A DNA stretch of 64,000 bases, taken from Mycobacterium sp. Z3061. GTDB taxonomy: Bacteria; Actinomycetota; Actinomycetes; Mycobacteriales; Mycobacteriaceae. Below are positions 1-8,209 of the stretch, one piece after another (the first letter of the stretch is position 1; each line of letters starts with the position of its first letter). The position numbers and the translations under genes were made by a program. The notes under the pieces are model-generated. The model was not told where the DNA came from, did not search any database, and worked only from the letters and a program-made list of their open reading frames with translations. The stretch covers positions 744,001-808,000 of the forward strand of contig NZ_CP134062.1 of the NCBI RefSeq assembly GCF_031583025.1, in the 5' to 3' direction.

Positions 1-362
1 ACCGGATGTGGGTTCAGGTCGACGCAACCCGTGTTGATCACCCAGGCCAGTCCGGCGGCGTCGTGGATGACGGCCTCGTCGGCGTAGGTGCCCGACGCAT
101 AGCGCAGCGTGGCGACGTCCACAAAATCCGGCCGGTTGGCCGGCGCGCGCTTCTGGAACACCGCCTCCTCGGTGATGCCCTTGACGAAGCGCTTGAGGAT
201 CATCGGCCGTTCCGCCACCCCGCGCAAAGCGCCATCCGCGACGCTGAGGTAGTAACGCACCAGGTCGAGCTTGGTGATGCCCTGATCAGGGAAAACAACC
301 TTGTCCGGATGCGTGATGGTGACCTCGCGGCCGGTCACGTCCAGCGACACGGGTTTGGTCAT
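1..362 (-). CDS. LigD-type primase-polymerase domain protein (5' part only)
   Basis: The first 120 codons of a gene that runs off the left edge; ATG at 362 reading leftwards. The start reads MTKPVSLDVTGREVTITHPD, followed by KVVFPDQGITKLDLVRYY and ERPMILKRFVKGI. This is typical of the polymerase (PolDom/archaeo-eukaryotic primase) module of LigD-like NHEJ proteins, which add nucleotides at double-strand breaks. It matches the stand-alone PolDom gene that lies just upstream of fadD2 in M. tuberculosis (Rv0269c, about 400 residues, from memory). The catalytic Asp pair lies beyond the visible part, so activity cannot be judged. It is divergent from fadD2 with about 70 bases between the starts. 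Confidence 0.5.
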   Translation of the reverse strand, partial: MTKPVSLDVTGREVTITHPDKVVFPDQGITKLDLVRYYLSVADGALRGVAERPMILKRFVKGITEEAVFQKRAPANRPDFVDVATLRYASGTYADEAVIHDAAGLAWVINTGCVDLNPHP

Positions 363-431
363 AGAACTCGATGGTAATTCGGGGGAAACCTACCGATCGC
401 TTTGCGACCTCCGTCACATATGGTGAGGAAC

Positions 432-2207
432 ATGCCTAATCTCAGCGACCTGCCCGGGCAGATCCCTGCCAAGATTCAGCAGTACGTCGAACGCGGCGCT
501 GCCGAACTGCACTATGTGCGCAAGATCTTTGAAGCGGGCGCATTCAAGATCGAGTCGCCCCTCAAAACCGCGGCGATGGCGGCCGATATCGCCAAGTGGG
601 GCGAATTCGGCATGCTGCCGTCGCTGAACGCGCGGCGCCATCCCGATGCCCGGGCAGTCATCGACGAGGAAGGCGAGCTCACCTACCAGGAGCTCGACGA
701 GGCCGCCCACGCCGTCGCCAACGGCCTGATCGAGATGGGCGTCAAGGGTGGCGACGGGGTGGCCATCCTGGCCCGCAACACCCGGTGGTTCGTCATCGCC
801 AACTACGGCGCCGCCCGGGCCGGTGCCCGCATCATCCTGCTGAACAGCGAATTCTCCGGTCCTCAGGTCAAAGAGGTCTCCGAGCGCGAGGGCGCCAAGG
901 TGATCATCTATGACGACGAGTACACCAAGGTGGTCAGCAAGGCCGAGCCGGAGCTGGGCAAGCTGCGGGCGCTGGGCACCAACCCGGACAGTGACGAGGA
1001 TTCGGGCAGCAAGGACGAGACGCTGGCCGACCTGATCAAGCGCAGCAGCAAAGAACCGGCGCCCAAGGCCAGCAAGCACGCGTCGATCATCATTCTGACC
1101 AGCGGAACCACCGGCACGCCGAAGGGCGCCAACCGCAGCACCCCGCCGACGTTGGCGCCGGTCGGCGGCATCTTGTCGCACGTGCCGTTCAAGGCCAACG
1201 AGATCACCTCGCTGCCGGCGCCGATGTTCCACGCGCTGGGCTACCTGCACGCCACCATCGCGATGTTCCTGGGCTCGACGCTGGTGCTGCGCCGCAAGTT
1301 CAAGCCGCCGCTGGTGCTCGAAGACCTCGAGAAGCACAAGGCGACCGCCATGGTGGTGGTGCCGGTGATGCTGTCGCGTCTCCTGGACGCCATCGAGAAG
1401 ATGGACAAGAAGCCCGACCTGTCGCACCTGAAGATCATCTTCGTGTCCGGGTCGCAGCTGGGCGCCGAGCTGGCGACGCGGGCGCTCAAGGATTTCGGAC
1501 CGGTCATCTACAACATGTACGGCTCGACCGAGATCGCGTTTGCGACCATCGCCGGACCCAAGGACCTGGAGAAGAACGCCGCGACGGTCGGACCCGTGGT
1601 CAAGGGCGTCAAGGTCAAGATCCTCGACGACAACGGCAAGGAGAAGCCGCAGGGCGAGGTGGGCCGGATCTTCGTCGGAAACGCCTTCCCCTTCGAGGGT
1701 TACACCGGCGGCGGTCACAAGCAGATCATCGACGGTCTGATGTCCTCGGGTGACGTCGGCTATTTCGACGAGGACGGTCTGCTCTACGTCTCCGGACGCG
1801 ATGACGAGATGATCGTCTCCGGGGGCGAGAACGTATTCCCGGCCGAGGTCGAGGACTGCCTCAGCGGGCATCCCGAAGTGGTGGAGGCCACCGCGATCGG
1901 CGTCGAGGACAAGGACTGGGGTCACCGGCTGCGTGCCTTCGTGGTCAAGAAGGACGGCTCCGACGTCGACGAGGACACCCTGAAGAAGCACGTGAAGGAA
2001 GAGCTGGCCCGCTACAAGGTGCCCCGCGAGGTGATCTTCCTCGACGAGTTGCCGCGCAACCCGACCGGCAAGATCCTCAAGCGCGAACTGCGTGAGCTGG
2101 ATGTCGACGACAAGGACAAGGCCGCGGACAAGGCCAAGGACCTCGCCAAGGATTCGGGCAAGGGTAAATCTGACGACGCCAAATCTGACGACGCCAAATC
2201 TGAGTAG
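432..2207 (+). CDS. fadD2: Fatty-acid-CoA ligase FadD2
   Basis: An ATP-dependent acyl-CoA (acyl-AMP) synthetase that activates fatty acids for beta-oxidation or lipid synthesis, 591 aa. The AMP-binding P-loop SGTTGTPKG is at residues 224-232. YGSTE, SGDVGYFDEDGLLYVSGR and the C-terminal PTGKILKREL lysine motif are all present. The ATG at 432 is chosen because GAGG lies just upstream and the N-terminus MPNLSDLPGQ matches known FadD2; TTG 402, ATG 420 and GTG 423 are in-frame alternatives. The gene faces fadE6, as in M. tuberculosis. Oddity: after the catalytic lysine motif there is an extra tail of about 30 residues made almost only of K, D, A and S, ending in AKSDD repeats. The M. tuberculosis protein (about 560 aa from memory) ends near the PTGK region. 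Confidence 0.5.
   Translation: MPNLSDLPGQIPAKIQQYVERGAAELHYVRKIFEAGAFKIESPLKTAAMAADIAKWGEFGMLPSLNARRHPDARAVIDEEGELTYQELDEAAHAVANGLIEMGVKGGDGVAILARNTRWFVIANYGAARAGARIILLNSEFSGPQVKEVSEREGAKVIIYDDEYTKVVSKAEPELGKLRALGTNPDSDEDSGSKDETLADLIKRSSKEPAPKASKHASIIILTSGTTGTPKGANRSTPPTLAPVGGILSHVPFKANEITSLPAPMFHALGYLHATIAMFLGSTLVLRRKFKPPLVLEDLEKHKATAMVVVPVMLSRLLDAIEKMDKKPDLSHLKIIFVSGSQLGAELATRALKDFGPVIYNMYGSTEIAFATIAGPKDLEKNAATVGPVVKGVKVKILDDNGKEKPQGEVGRIFVGNAFPFEGYTGGGHKQIIDGLMSSGDVGYFDEDGLLYVSGRDDEMIVSGGENVFPAEVEDCLSGHPEVVEATAIGVEDKDWGHRLRAFVVKKDGSDVDEDTLKKHVKEELARYKVPREVIFLDELPRNPTGKILKRELRELDVDDKDKAADKAKDLAKDSGKGKSDDAKSDDAKSE
2166..2203 (+). repeat. 15-bp tandem repeat in the fadD2 3' end
   Basis: The unit aaatctgacgacgcc occurs twice (2166-2180 and 2181-2195) and is followed by a partial third copy aaatctga. 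It encodes the KSDDA repeats of the FadD2 tail. The unit is a multiple of three, so copy-number change would keep the frame. Confidence 0.5.
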
Positions 2208-2214
2208 CCGCAGC

Positions 2215-2269
2215 GAGATTGCCGTCAGGGTCGCGATTCGCGCGTGATCGCGACCGCGGCTGCAATCTC
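2215..2269. terminator. Nested hairpin between convergent fadD2 and fadE6
   Basis: The outer arms gagattgc (2215-2222) and gcaatctc (2262-2269) enclose the inner arms ggtcgcgat (2229-2237) and atcgcgacc (2247-2255), all perfectly complementary. It lies between two converging stop codons (2207 and 2298). There is no U-tract, as is common for mycobacterial terminators. A bidirectional terminator is inferred from position and structure only. Confidence 0.5.
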
Positions 2270-2297
2270 GACGCGACGGGTCTAGGGGTCTGGGGTT

Positions 2298-4472
2298 CTA
2301 CGGGTCGCGGGGCAGTCCCAGCAGCCGCTCGGCGATGATGTTGAGCTGCACCTCCGAGGTGCCGCCGTAGATGGTGGTGGCCCGGCTGGACAGTAGATAG
2401 TCGCCCCACTTGCCCTGCGGGGTGTCGGGGTCGCCGATCACGGCGTCCGTCCCGAAGGACGACACCGCGAACTCGGCGTAGCCCTGCCCGGTGCGCATCG
2501 ACAGCAGCTTGGAGATGGCGGCCGACGGCATCGCGTCGCCGCCGGCCAGGGTCAACAGCGTGGAACGCAGGTTGAGCACCTTGGCGGCGTGGCCCTCGGC
2601 GATCAACTGGCCGGCGCGGTGCCGGGCGACCTGGTCGAAATGGCCGTCCCGCACGAACTCGACGAACTGCGGCAGGCTCGCCAGGAAGTTCAGGTCGCTG
2701 CCGCCGATCGAAACCCGTTCGGCGGTAAGGGTATTGCGGCTGACCTCCCACCCCCGGTTCACCTCACCCAGCACATACTCGTCCGGCACGAACACATCGT
2801 CGATGTAGACGGTGTTGAAGAACTCCTGCCCGGTGAGTTCGCGCAGCGGCTTGACCGTCACGCCCTCGCTCTTCATGTCGAGCAGGAAGTAGGTGATGCC
2901 GTTGTGTTTAGGAGCGTTGGGATCCGTTCTGGCCAGCAGCGCACCCCACTGCGAGAACTGCGCGGCCGTAGTCCAGATCTTCTGCCCCGTGATGCGCCAG
3001 CCGCCGTCCACCTTGGTCGCCTTGGTGGACAGGCCGGCCAGGTCGGATCCGGCTCCGGGCTCGGAAAACAGCTGGCACCAGATCATCTCGCCCCGGAACG
3101 TCGGAGGCAGGAAACGCTGTTGCTGCTCCTCGGTGCCGAACGCGACGATGGACGGAATGATCCAGGCGGCGATGCCGACCTGCGGCCGCTTGACCCGCCC
3201 GGCGGTGAATTCCTGGGAGATGATCACCTGCTCGACGGGACTCGACGCCCGGCCCCACGGCTTGGGCAGATACGGCAGCACCCACCCGGCCTCGGCGATC
3301 GCGACGGTGCGCTCGGCGCGATCCATGTCCTTGAACGCCGCCACCTCGGCGCGGATCTCGGCGCGCAGCTTCTCGGTGGCGGGATCCAGATCGATGTCGA
3401 CCGCGCGCATCCCGGTGGTGGTGGCGGTGTCGACCACCCGTTGCGGGTATTCCGAGGCGCGGCCAAAGCAGGCCGCCAGCAACAGGGCCCGGCGGTAGTA
3501 CACGTTGGTGTCGTGTTCCCAGGTGAAGCCGATGCCGCCGTGCACCTGAATGCAGTCCTGTGTGCATCGCTGGGCCGCGGCCGGTGCCAGCGTCGCCGCC
3601 ACCGCAGCGGCGAACCCCAGGTGCTCGCTGTCCTCGTCCAACGCGCGGGCAGCGTCCCACACCGCGGCGGTGGCCCGCTCGGTGTCCGCCATCATCTCGG
3701 CGCACTTGTGCTTGATGGCCTGGAACTGTCCGATCGGCCGGCCGAACTGTTCGCGGATCTTGGCGTAGGCCGATGCGGTTTCGGTCGCCCAGCGTGCCAC
3801 CCCCACCGCCTCGGCCGACAGCAACGTCGTCATCAGCGCGTGCGCCTTCGTCATGCTCAAGTTGGCCAGCACCACGTCGTCGCCCACTTCGACCGCGTTG
3901 GCGCAGACGTCGGCTATGGGCCGCAGCGGATCGATGCATCGCACCGGCGTTATCTCCAGCTGCTCGGCGCGCAGCACCACCCACTCCTCCCCGCTGTCGA
4001 TGGCAACCGGCAGCACCAGGACGGAGGCCTGCGCGGCGGCGGGGACCGCGCGCACTTCGCCGCGGATCACGAGCACGTCACCCTGTCGGGTGGCCGTCAG
4101 TCCCGAATCAAGCGCATAGGCGCCGATCGCCGCGCCGGACGCCAGCTCGGCCAGTACCTTGGCGTCCGGGTCGTGCGCCGCGATCAGCGCGCTCGCGATC
4201 GCCGACGGCACAAACGGCCCGGGCACCGCGCCGTGACCGAATTCGGCCAGCACGATGGCCAGCTCGAGCAGGCCGAAACCCTGCCCGCCGACGGATTCGG
4301 CGAGATGCACGCCCTGCAGGCCCTGCTCGGCGGCGGCCTGCCAGTACGGCGGTGGATTGTCCACCGGTGTCTCCAGCGCGGCATGCAGCACTTCCGACGG
4401 CGCTACCCGCGCCACCAGGGACCGCACTGAATCGGCCAGGTCTTGATGTTCAGGGGTGATCGCGATCGGCAT
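2298..4472 (-). CDS. fadE6: Fused double acyl-CoA dehydrogenase FadE6
   Basis: Flavin-dependent acyl-CoA dehydrogenase of 724 aa, made of two tandem ACAD units. The N-terminal unit (about 1-360) shows EQFGRPIGQFQAIKH and VHGGIGFTWEHDTNVYYRR. The C-terminal unit (about 370-724) shows WCQLFSEPGAGSDLAG, ITGQKIWTT and IYGGTSEVQLNIIAERLLGLP. Fused units like this mimic the alpha/beta subunits of heterotetrameric mycobacterial ACADs used for bulky or CoA-linked side chains; the substrate here is unknown. The start is taken at 4472 (MPIAITPEHQ) because GGAAGG lies 7-12 bases upstream; the ATG at 4487 would place that motif inside the coding region. Convergent with fadD2. Confidence 0.5.
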   Translation of the reverse strand: MPIAITPEHQDLADSVRSLVARVAPSEVLHAALETPVDNPPPYWQAAAEQGLQGVHLAESVGGQGFGLLELAIVLAEFGHGAVPGPFVPSAIASALIAAHDPDAKVLAELASGAAIGAYALDSGLTATRQGDVLVIRGEVRAVPAAAQASVLVLPVAIDSGEEWVVLRAEQLEITPVRCIDPLRPIADVCANAVEVGDDVVLANLSMTKAHALMTTLLSAEAVGVARWATETASAYAKIREQFGRPIGQFQAIKHKCAEMMADTERATAAVWDAARALDEDSEHLGFAAAVAATLAPAAAQRCTQDCIQVHGGIGFTWEHDTNVYYRRALLLAACFGRASEYPQRVVDTATTTGMRAVDIDLDPATEKLRAEIRAEVAAFKDMDRAERTVAIAEAGWVLPYLPKPWGRASSPVEQVIISQEFTAGRVKRPQVGIAAWIIPSIVAFGTEEQQQRFLPPTFRGEMIWCQLFSEPGAGSDLAGLSTKATKVDGGWRITGQKIWTTAAQFSQWGALLARTDPNAPKHNGITYFLLDMKSEGVTVKPLRELTGQEFFNTVYIDDVFVPDEYVLGEVNRGWEVSRNTLTAERVSIGGSDLNFLASLPQFVEFVRDGHFDQVARHRAGQLIAEGHAAKVLNLRSTLLTLAGGDAMPSAAISKLLSMRTGQGYAEFAVSSFGTDAVIGDPDTPQGKWGDYLLSSRATTIYGGTSEVQLNIIAERLLGLPRDP

Positions 4473-4540
4473 TGGTCGCCTTCCCATCGATTCGCGGGTT
4501 CACTTTCCAAGCTAACAACCAGTGGGTTGGTCAGCGACAG

Positions 4541-5656
4541 CTAGCCCCACCGTTGCCCGATCCACGCCGCGATGGTGTCGGCCTGCGCGTCGCGGGCGCC
4601 GGGGGTGGTGAAGTAGTGATCGGTGTCGATGGCGGCCTGTGATTTGTCGGTGCCGGCCAGTGCGTCGTAGATGCGCAGGGCATCCGACGGGAAGACTCCG
4701 GTGTCGGCTTCGGCGTTGATCACCAGTGCGGGGCAGGTGATGCGGCGCAGGTGCGGCTCGGCCCTCGTCTGGGCCACCCGCAGGCTCCACATGCCCAGCC
4801 AGCTGCGCAGCGTGCAGGCGGCGGCGATCCCGAGTGCGGACCGGTTGGCCTTCACCGGCGGGCCTGCGTAACACGAATTGGGTTGCCGCTTGGTGGGTTC
4901 GAGGGTCGGGTCGACCATGCGGGGGTCGGCCCAGGTGCGCATCACGGTGAATGGGCGATCGAAGAAGCCCGCGGCGCGAACGCGTTTGAGTTCGGCTTCG
5001 GCCCAATCGGTGATGGCGTGGTTACGCGCCTCCTGCGCCGCCCGGTAGCGCTGTACGAACTCCGGTGAATACGGCGGGCCGTTCTTCTCGTTGAACAGGT
5101 CCAGTTCGGGATCGGTTGCCACGGGGTCGTTCTCGTCGACGACCGCCCCGTCCATCCAGGCGGTGAGCACGTCGGGCCGCCCGGGGTGGGCGGCGGTGGC
5201 CACGTATCCGTCGGCAGCGGGCAGGTCGGTGACGCCGGTGGCCGGACGCATGCCCTCCAGCGGCGTCACGTTCGGATCCACGGCCTGGGACTGATAGGCC
5301 GACATCAACGAGCCGCCGCCGGAATTACCCAGCAGCACAACCGTTTCGACACCGGCAACCTCCCGCAGCCAACGCACGCCCACGCCGATGTCGACCAGCG
5401 CGTGATCGAGCAGAAAGCTGCTTTCGAAGCCCCGAAAGCGGGTGTTCCAGCCCAGGAACCCGATGCCGCGGGCGGCCAGATACTCGGCGATGTAGTGCTC
5501 GGAGAAATCGATCTGGTAGTGCGTGGCGATCATCGCCGTCTTGGGCCGCTGCCCGGCCGCGTGGTGATAGAGCCCCTGGCATGGGTGCCCACCGGCCCCC
5601 GCGCGTCCCGCGGTAGGCGACGGCAACCCGATGAATTCACGGATGATCTCGGTCAA
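4541..5656 (-). CDS. Alpha/beta hydrolase (Rv0272c-like)
   Basis: A 371-aa cytoplasmic alpha/beta hydrolase. The nucleophile elbow is GNSGGG (Ser112), followed by a candidate acid in VINAEADTGVFP and histidine in DTDHYFTTP near the C-terminus. The natural substrate is unknown. The start is TTG at 5656, overlapping the TGA of the upstream TetR gene (ttga) with GAGGAG about 7 bases before it, which implies translational coupling. A longer open frame exists upstream, but it runs antiparallel through the tetR codons and lacks family similarity. The pair is divergent from a glyoxalase-fold gene across a strong palindrome (6301-6328) that probably controls both directions. Confidence 0.5.
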   Translation of the reverse strand: MTEIIREFIGLPSPTAGRAGAGGHPCQGLYHHAAGQRPKTAMIATHYQIDFSEHYIAEYLAARGIGFLGWNTRFRGFESSFLLDHALVDIGVGVRWLREVAGVETVVLLGNSGGGSLMSAYQSQAVDPNVTPLEGMRPATGVTDLPAADGYVATAAHPGRPDVLTAWMDGAVVDENDPVATDPELDLFNEKNGPPYSPEFVQRYRAAQEARNHAITDWAEAELKRVRAAGFFDRPFTVMRTWADPRMVDPTLEPTKRQPNSCYAGPPVKANRSALGIAAACTLRSWLGMWSLRVAQTRAEPHLRRITCPALVINAEADTGVFPSDALRIYDALAGTDKSQAAIDTDHYFTTPGARDAQADTIAAWIGQRWG

Positions 5657-6279
5657 GAGCGACGCTCCTCGCTGTAGATGGCCCGGTAGTAGATGTTGGC
5701 CAGCGTCCGGATGCAGGCCTGGTCGTCCGGGCCATCGGGGTCCCGGGTGAGCTGGATGTAGCAGAACTGGTTGAACATGGCGACTATCGCCTCGGCCAGC
5801 AACTGGGGATCGTCGTCGGGGCAGTAACCCTGCCGCTGGGCGCGTCTGACCGACTCGGCGATGAAAGATATTGGGATAGAACACATCTCGGCCCAATGAT
5901 CGGCAAAGTCGGGGTTGACCATGGCCAGCTGCGAGACGCTGATCATCTCCGCGAGGCGATGCCGGTAGGTCTGCCAGTGTGCGGCGGCGGCCTGATGGGC
6001 ACGCTCGCGTTCGGACAGGCCGTGCTCGGTCACCGCTGCCGCGCGCTCGCCGGCCTCGTCGCGGAAACGCAGCGCCCATTGGCGCACCATCGCCTCTTTG
6101 GAGTCGTAATAGTTGTAGAACGACGCGGCCGAGCGGCCCGCCTCCGCCGCGATGTCTGCGATGGTCGTCGCAAGTATTCCCTTGCGCGCGATCACTTTTC
6201 GGGCAGCCGCGTCGATCGCGGCCTGGGTGCGCCGGCCGCGGTGGGTGGGGCGCCCCGTCGGTACTGCCGTGCTCGTCAC
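5653..6279 (-). CDS. TetR-family regulator (Rv0273c-like)
   Basis: About 208 aa. The N-terminal helix-turn-helix is typical of TetR: TTIADIAAEAGRSAASFYNY followed by YDSKEAMV. The rest is helical ligand-binding and dimerisation domain. GTG at 6279 is preferred because GGAAGG lies 5 bases before it; GTG 6285 touches the same motif with no spacer. The last codons overlap the start of the hydrolase gene. It probably represses its own operon and the divergent gene through the 28-bp palindrome in the 74-bp gap. The effector is unknown, perhaps an acyl-CoA or an aromatic compound. Confidence 0.5.
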   Translation of the reverse strand: MTSTAVPTGRPTHRGRRTQAAIDAAARKVIARKGILATTIADIAAEAGRSAASFYNYYDSKEAMVRQWALRFRDEAGERAAAVTEHGLSERERAHQAAAAHWQTYRHRLAEMISVSQLAMVNPDFADHWAEMCSIPISFIAESVRRAQRQGYCPDDDPQLLAEAIVAMFNQFCYIQLTRDPDGPDDQACIRTLANIYYRAIYSEERRS

Positions 6280-6300
6280 GCGCACCTTCCCCTGGAAACC

Positions 6301-6328
6301 AACCTGAATCTGATGTTAGATTCAGGTT
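6301..6328. promoter_or_regulatory. Perfect TetR-type operator palindrome
   Basis: The arm aacctgaatct (6301-6311) and its exact reverse complement agattcaggtt (6318-6328) are separated by six bases. It sits in the divergent promoter region between the TetR-hydrolase operon and the dioxygenase-fold gene. The size and symmetry fit a TetR dimer site; binding itself is inferred. Confidence 0.5.
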
Positions 6329-6353
6329 TCGATCTTAGGTAGGAGGCGCGAAG

Positions 6354-6935
6354 GTGATCAAGCCGCACAACACCAACAGCGAGTTCGAACTCGGCGGAAT
6401 CAACCACGTCGCGCTGGTGTGCTCGGATATGGAGCGCACCGTGGACTTCTACAGCAACGTCCTCGGCATGCCGCTGATCAAGTCCCTCGACCTGCCTGGT
6501 GGCGCGGGGCAGCACTTCTTCTTCGACGCCGGCAACGGCGACTGCGTCGCGTTCTTCTGGTTCGCCGAGGCGGCGGACCGGGTGCCGGGAATCTCGTCGC
6601 CCGGTGCGCTACCGGGCCTCGGCGACATCACCAGCGCGGTGAGCACCATGAATCACCTGGCCTTCCACGTGCCGGCCGAGAAGTTCGACGCCTACCGGCA
6701 GCGACTGAAGGACAAGGGCGTGCGGGTCGGCCCGGTGCTCAACCACGACGAGAGTCCGATGCAGGTGTCCGCCACGGTGCACCCAGGGGTGTACGTGCGC
6801 TCGTTCTATTTCCAGGACCCTGATGGCATCATGTTGGAATTCGCTTGCTGGGTAAGGGAATTCACCGAAGCGGACACGCCGGCGGTGCCCCGGACCGCCG
6901 CCGATCGCCGCCCGCCGGTGGCAGCGTCCCGCTAG
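6354..6935 (+). CDS. Glyoxalase/extradiol-dioxygenase-fold protein (Rv0274-like)
   Basis: A 193-aa vicinal-oxygen-chelate (VOC) protein. The two beta-alpha-beta modules carry the expected metal ligands: His in GINHVALV near residue 18, His in MNHLAFH near residue 100, and Glu in GIMLEFACW near residue 160. It could be a ring-cleaving dioxygenase, a lyase or an isomerase; the sequence does not decide. The GTG start at 6354 has AGGAGG upstream at good spacing. It is divergent from the TetR-hydrolase pair and likely under the same operator. The C-terminal 25 residues are basic and Pro/Arg-rich. Confidence 0.5.
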   Translation: MIKPHNTNSEFELGGINHVALVCSDMERTVDFYSNVLGMPLIKSLDLPGGAGQHFFFDAGNGDCVAFFWFAEAADRVPGISSPGALPGLGDITSAVSTMNHLAFHVPAEKFDAYRQRLKDKGVRVGPVLNHDESPMQVSATVHPGVYVRSFYFQDPDGIMLEFACWVREFTEADTPAVPRTAADRRPPVAASR

Positions 6936-6952
6936 CCGCCGATACTTTGAGG

Positions 6953-7498
6953 GTGACCGAGGGCATTCTCACTGACGAACAGATCGAAGCGCTGAGCGCC
7001 GAGCAGCGGCGGGAGCTGATCACCCGGCTGGAAAAGCCGCTGAGTGAATTGGAAGATCCTGAGGTCCTGGCCCGGATGCGGCGTATCCGCCTCGGTCTGA
7101 TCGTCGGCGGCCTGATCGTGATGATTCCGTGGATCGGCTATCTGTCGGTCACGCTGCCGCAGAAGTACGTGGCCCACAACTGGCCGGCAACCTGGATCGG
7201 CTTTGACATCCTGTTGCTCGGGTTCATGGGGGCCACGGCGGTGCTGGGGTTTCTGCGCCGGCAGTTGATCGTGCTCACCGGTTTCACCACCGGCGTGCTG
7301 CTGATCTGTGACGGGTGGTTCGACCTCATGACCGCCAAACCGGAGGACGCCGCCGTGTCGGTGGTCACCGCCATGCTGATTCAGGCGCCGATGGCTTTCC
7401 TGCTGATCTCCGGGGCCCTCCGGATCATGCGCCTGACGTGGCTGCGTCTGTGGCTGCATCCCGATATGCGGGTGTGGCAGGTTCCGCTGATGCCTTAG
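6953..7498 (+). CDS. Four-helix membrane protein of unknown function
   Basis: About 181 aa. A soluble acidic N-terminus (LTDEQIEALSAEQRRELITR) is followed by four hydrophobic segments (around LGLIVGGLIVMIPWIGYL, FDILLLGFMGATAVLGFL, IVLTGFTTGVLLI and AMLIQAPMAFLLI). I do not recognise the family. GTG 6953 is preferred: the upstream in-frame extension is Arg/Pro-rich and overlaps the end of the previous gene, and tactttg just upstream could be a -10 box for a leaderless start. Its last 74 bases overlap the convergent TetR gene. It appears to be an insertion relative to the M. tuberculosis order. Confidence 0.5.
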   Translation: MTEGILTDEQIEALSAEQRRELITRLEKPLSELEDPEVLARMRRIRLGLIVGGLIVMIPWIGYLSVTLPQKYVAHNWPATWIGFDILLLGFMGATAVLGFLRRQLIVLTGFTTGVLLICDGWFDLMTAKPEDAAVSVVTAMLIQAPMAFLLISGALRIMRLTWLRLWLHPDMRVWQVPLMP

Positions 7499-8129
7499 CC
7501 GGCCGGTAGAGGCTCGGCTCGGTGAGTTCGACGAGCAGCGAGGCCAGATGGTCGGCGAGTTCGTCGGGGGTCATTTTCACGTCGCCCTCCAGCCAGGCGC
7601 TCAGGGCCTGCCCGACGCCGCCGACGGCGAAGTGTGCCGCTGCCGTCACATGCTCATTCGCCGGCGCCCCGAGCATGTTCATCACGTGCTGGCCGGATAT
7701 GAACGCAAACAATGCGCTGGACTCGGCCCGTTTGCGCATCACGACGGCGTTCGCGAGTTTGGTGCTGAACACCAGACGGCCGATTCGGGGGTCCTCCGCG
7801 ACGGTGTCAACCACGACTCCCATCCCGGCGCGGGCCTGGTCATAGGTCGGTCCCGAAGCCGCGGCCGCCTGCATGTTGGTGGCGAGTTTGGCGATCACCC
7901 AGTCGTAGACGTGCTCGACCAACTCGTCTTTGTCGCCGAAGCTCTCGTAGAAATAGCGGGCCGACAGGCCGGCGCGCTGACAGACGCTGCGGACCGTCAA
8001 CTCCGGGTCATCGGGGGAGCCGAGCAGGTCCAGTCCTGCCTGCATTAACTGGCTACGGCGCGCGGCCGACCGCTCGGCTGCCTCGATGCCGCGATACGGC
8101 CGCGCGCTCTGGGACGTCATGGCACCCAT
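7425..8129 (-). CDS. TetR-family regulator (Rv0275c-like)
   Basis: About 234 aa. The N-terminal HTH is LTVRSVCQRAGLSARYFYES, followed by FGDKDELVEHVYDW; the C-terminal domain is long and helical. ATG 8129 is chosen; ATG 8120 and TTG 8150 are in-frame alternatives and no strong ribosome site decides. It is divergent from the DUF2236 gene, with a short palindrome (8163-8178) between them. Its 3' end overlaps the converging membrane-protein gene by 74 bases. Confidence 0.5.
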   Translation of the reverse strand: MGAMTSQSARPYRGIEAAERSAARRSQLMQAGLDLLGSPDDPELTVRSVCQRAGLSARYFYESFGDKDELVEHVYDWVIAKLATNMQAAAASGPTYDQARAGMGVVVDTVAEDPRIGRLVFSTKLANAVVMRKRAESSALFAFISGQHVMNMLGAPANEHVTAAAHFAVGGVGQALSAWLEGDVKMTPDELADHLASLLVELTEPSLYRPAKASAEPATPAYRDAATDAATSGA

Positions 8130-8162
8130 CTTGACATCGGGGGGCGGCAACAGACAATATCA

Positions 8163-8178
8163 GGAAACGTGTGTTTCC
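8163..8178. promoter_or_regulatory. Short palindrome in a divergent promoter
   Basis: ggaaac (8163-8168) is mirrored by gtttcc (8173-8178) with four bases between. It lies between the TetR gene and the divergent DUF2236 gene, where an autoregulatory operator would be expected. It is short, so the assignment is tentative. Confidence 0.5.
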
Positions 8179-8209
8179 AAAATTATGGCGCAATTGCCGG
8201 GAGTCGACG

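Noticed and set aside
414-1991. A 525-codon open frame antisense to fadD2, and similar long frames antisense to eccA3 (13521-15353), eccC3 (17572-20445) and MmpL-FHA (53209-55359)
   Set aside because: High-GC codon bias creates long open frames in the opposite strand. The translations are His/Arg/Gly-rich, lack known motifs and lie fully within genes with clear families.
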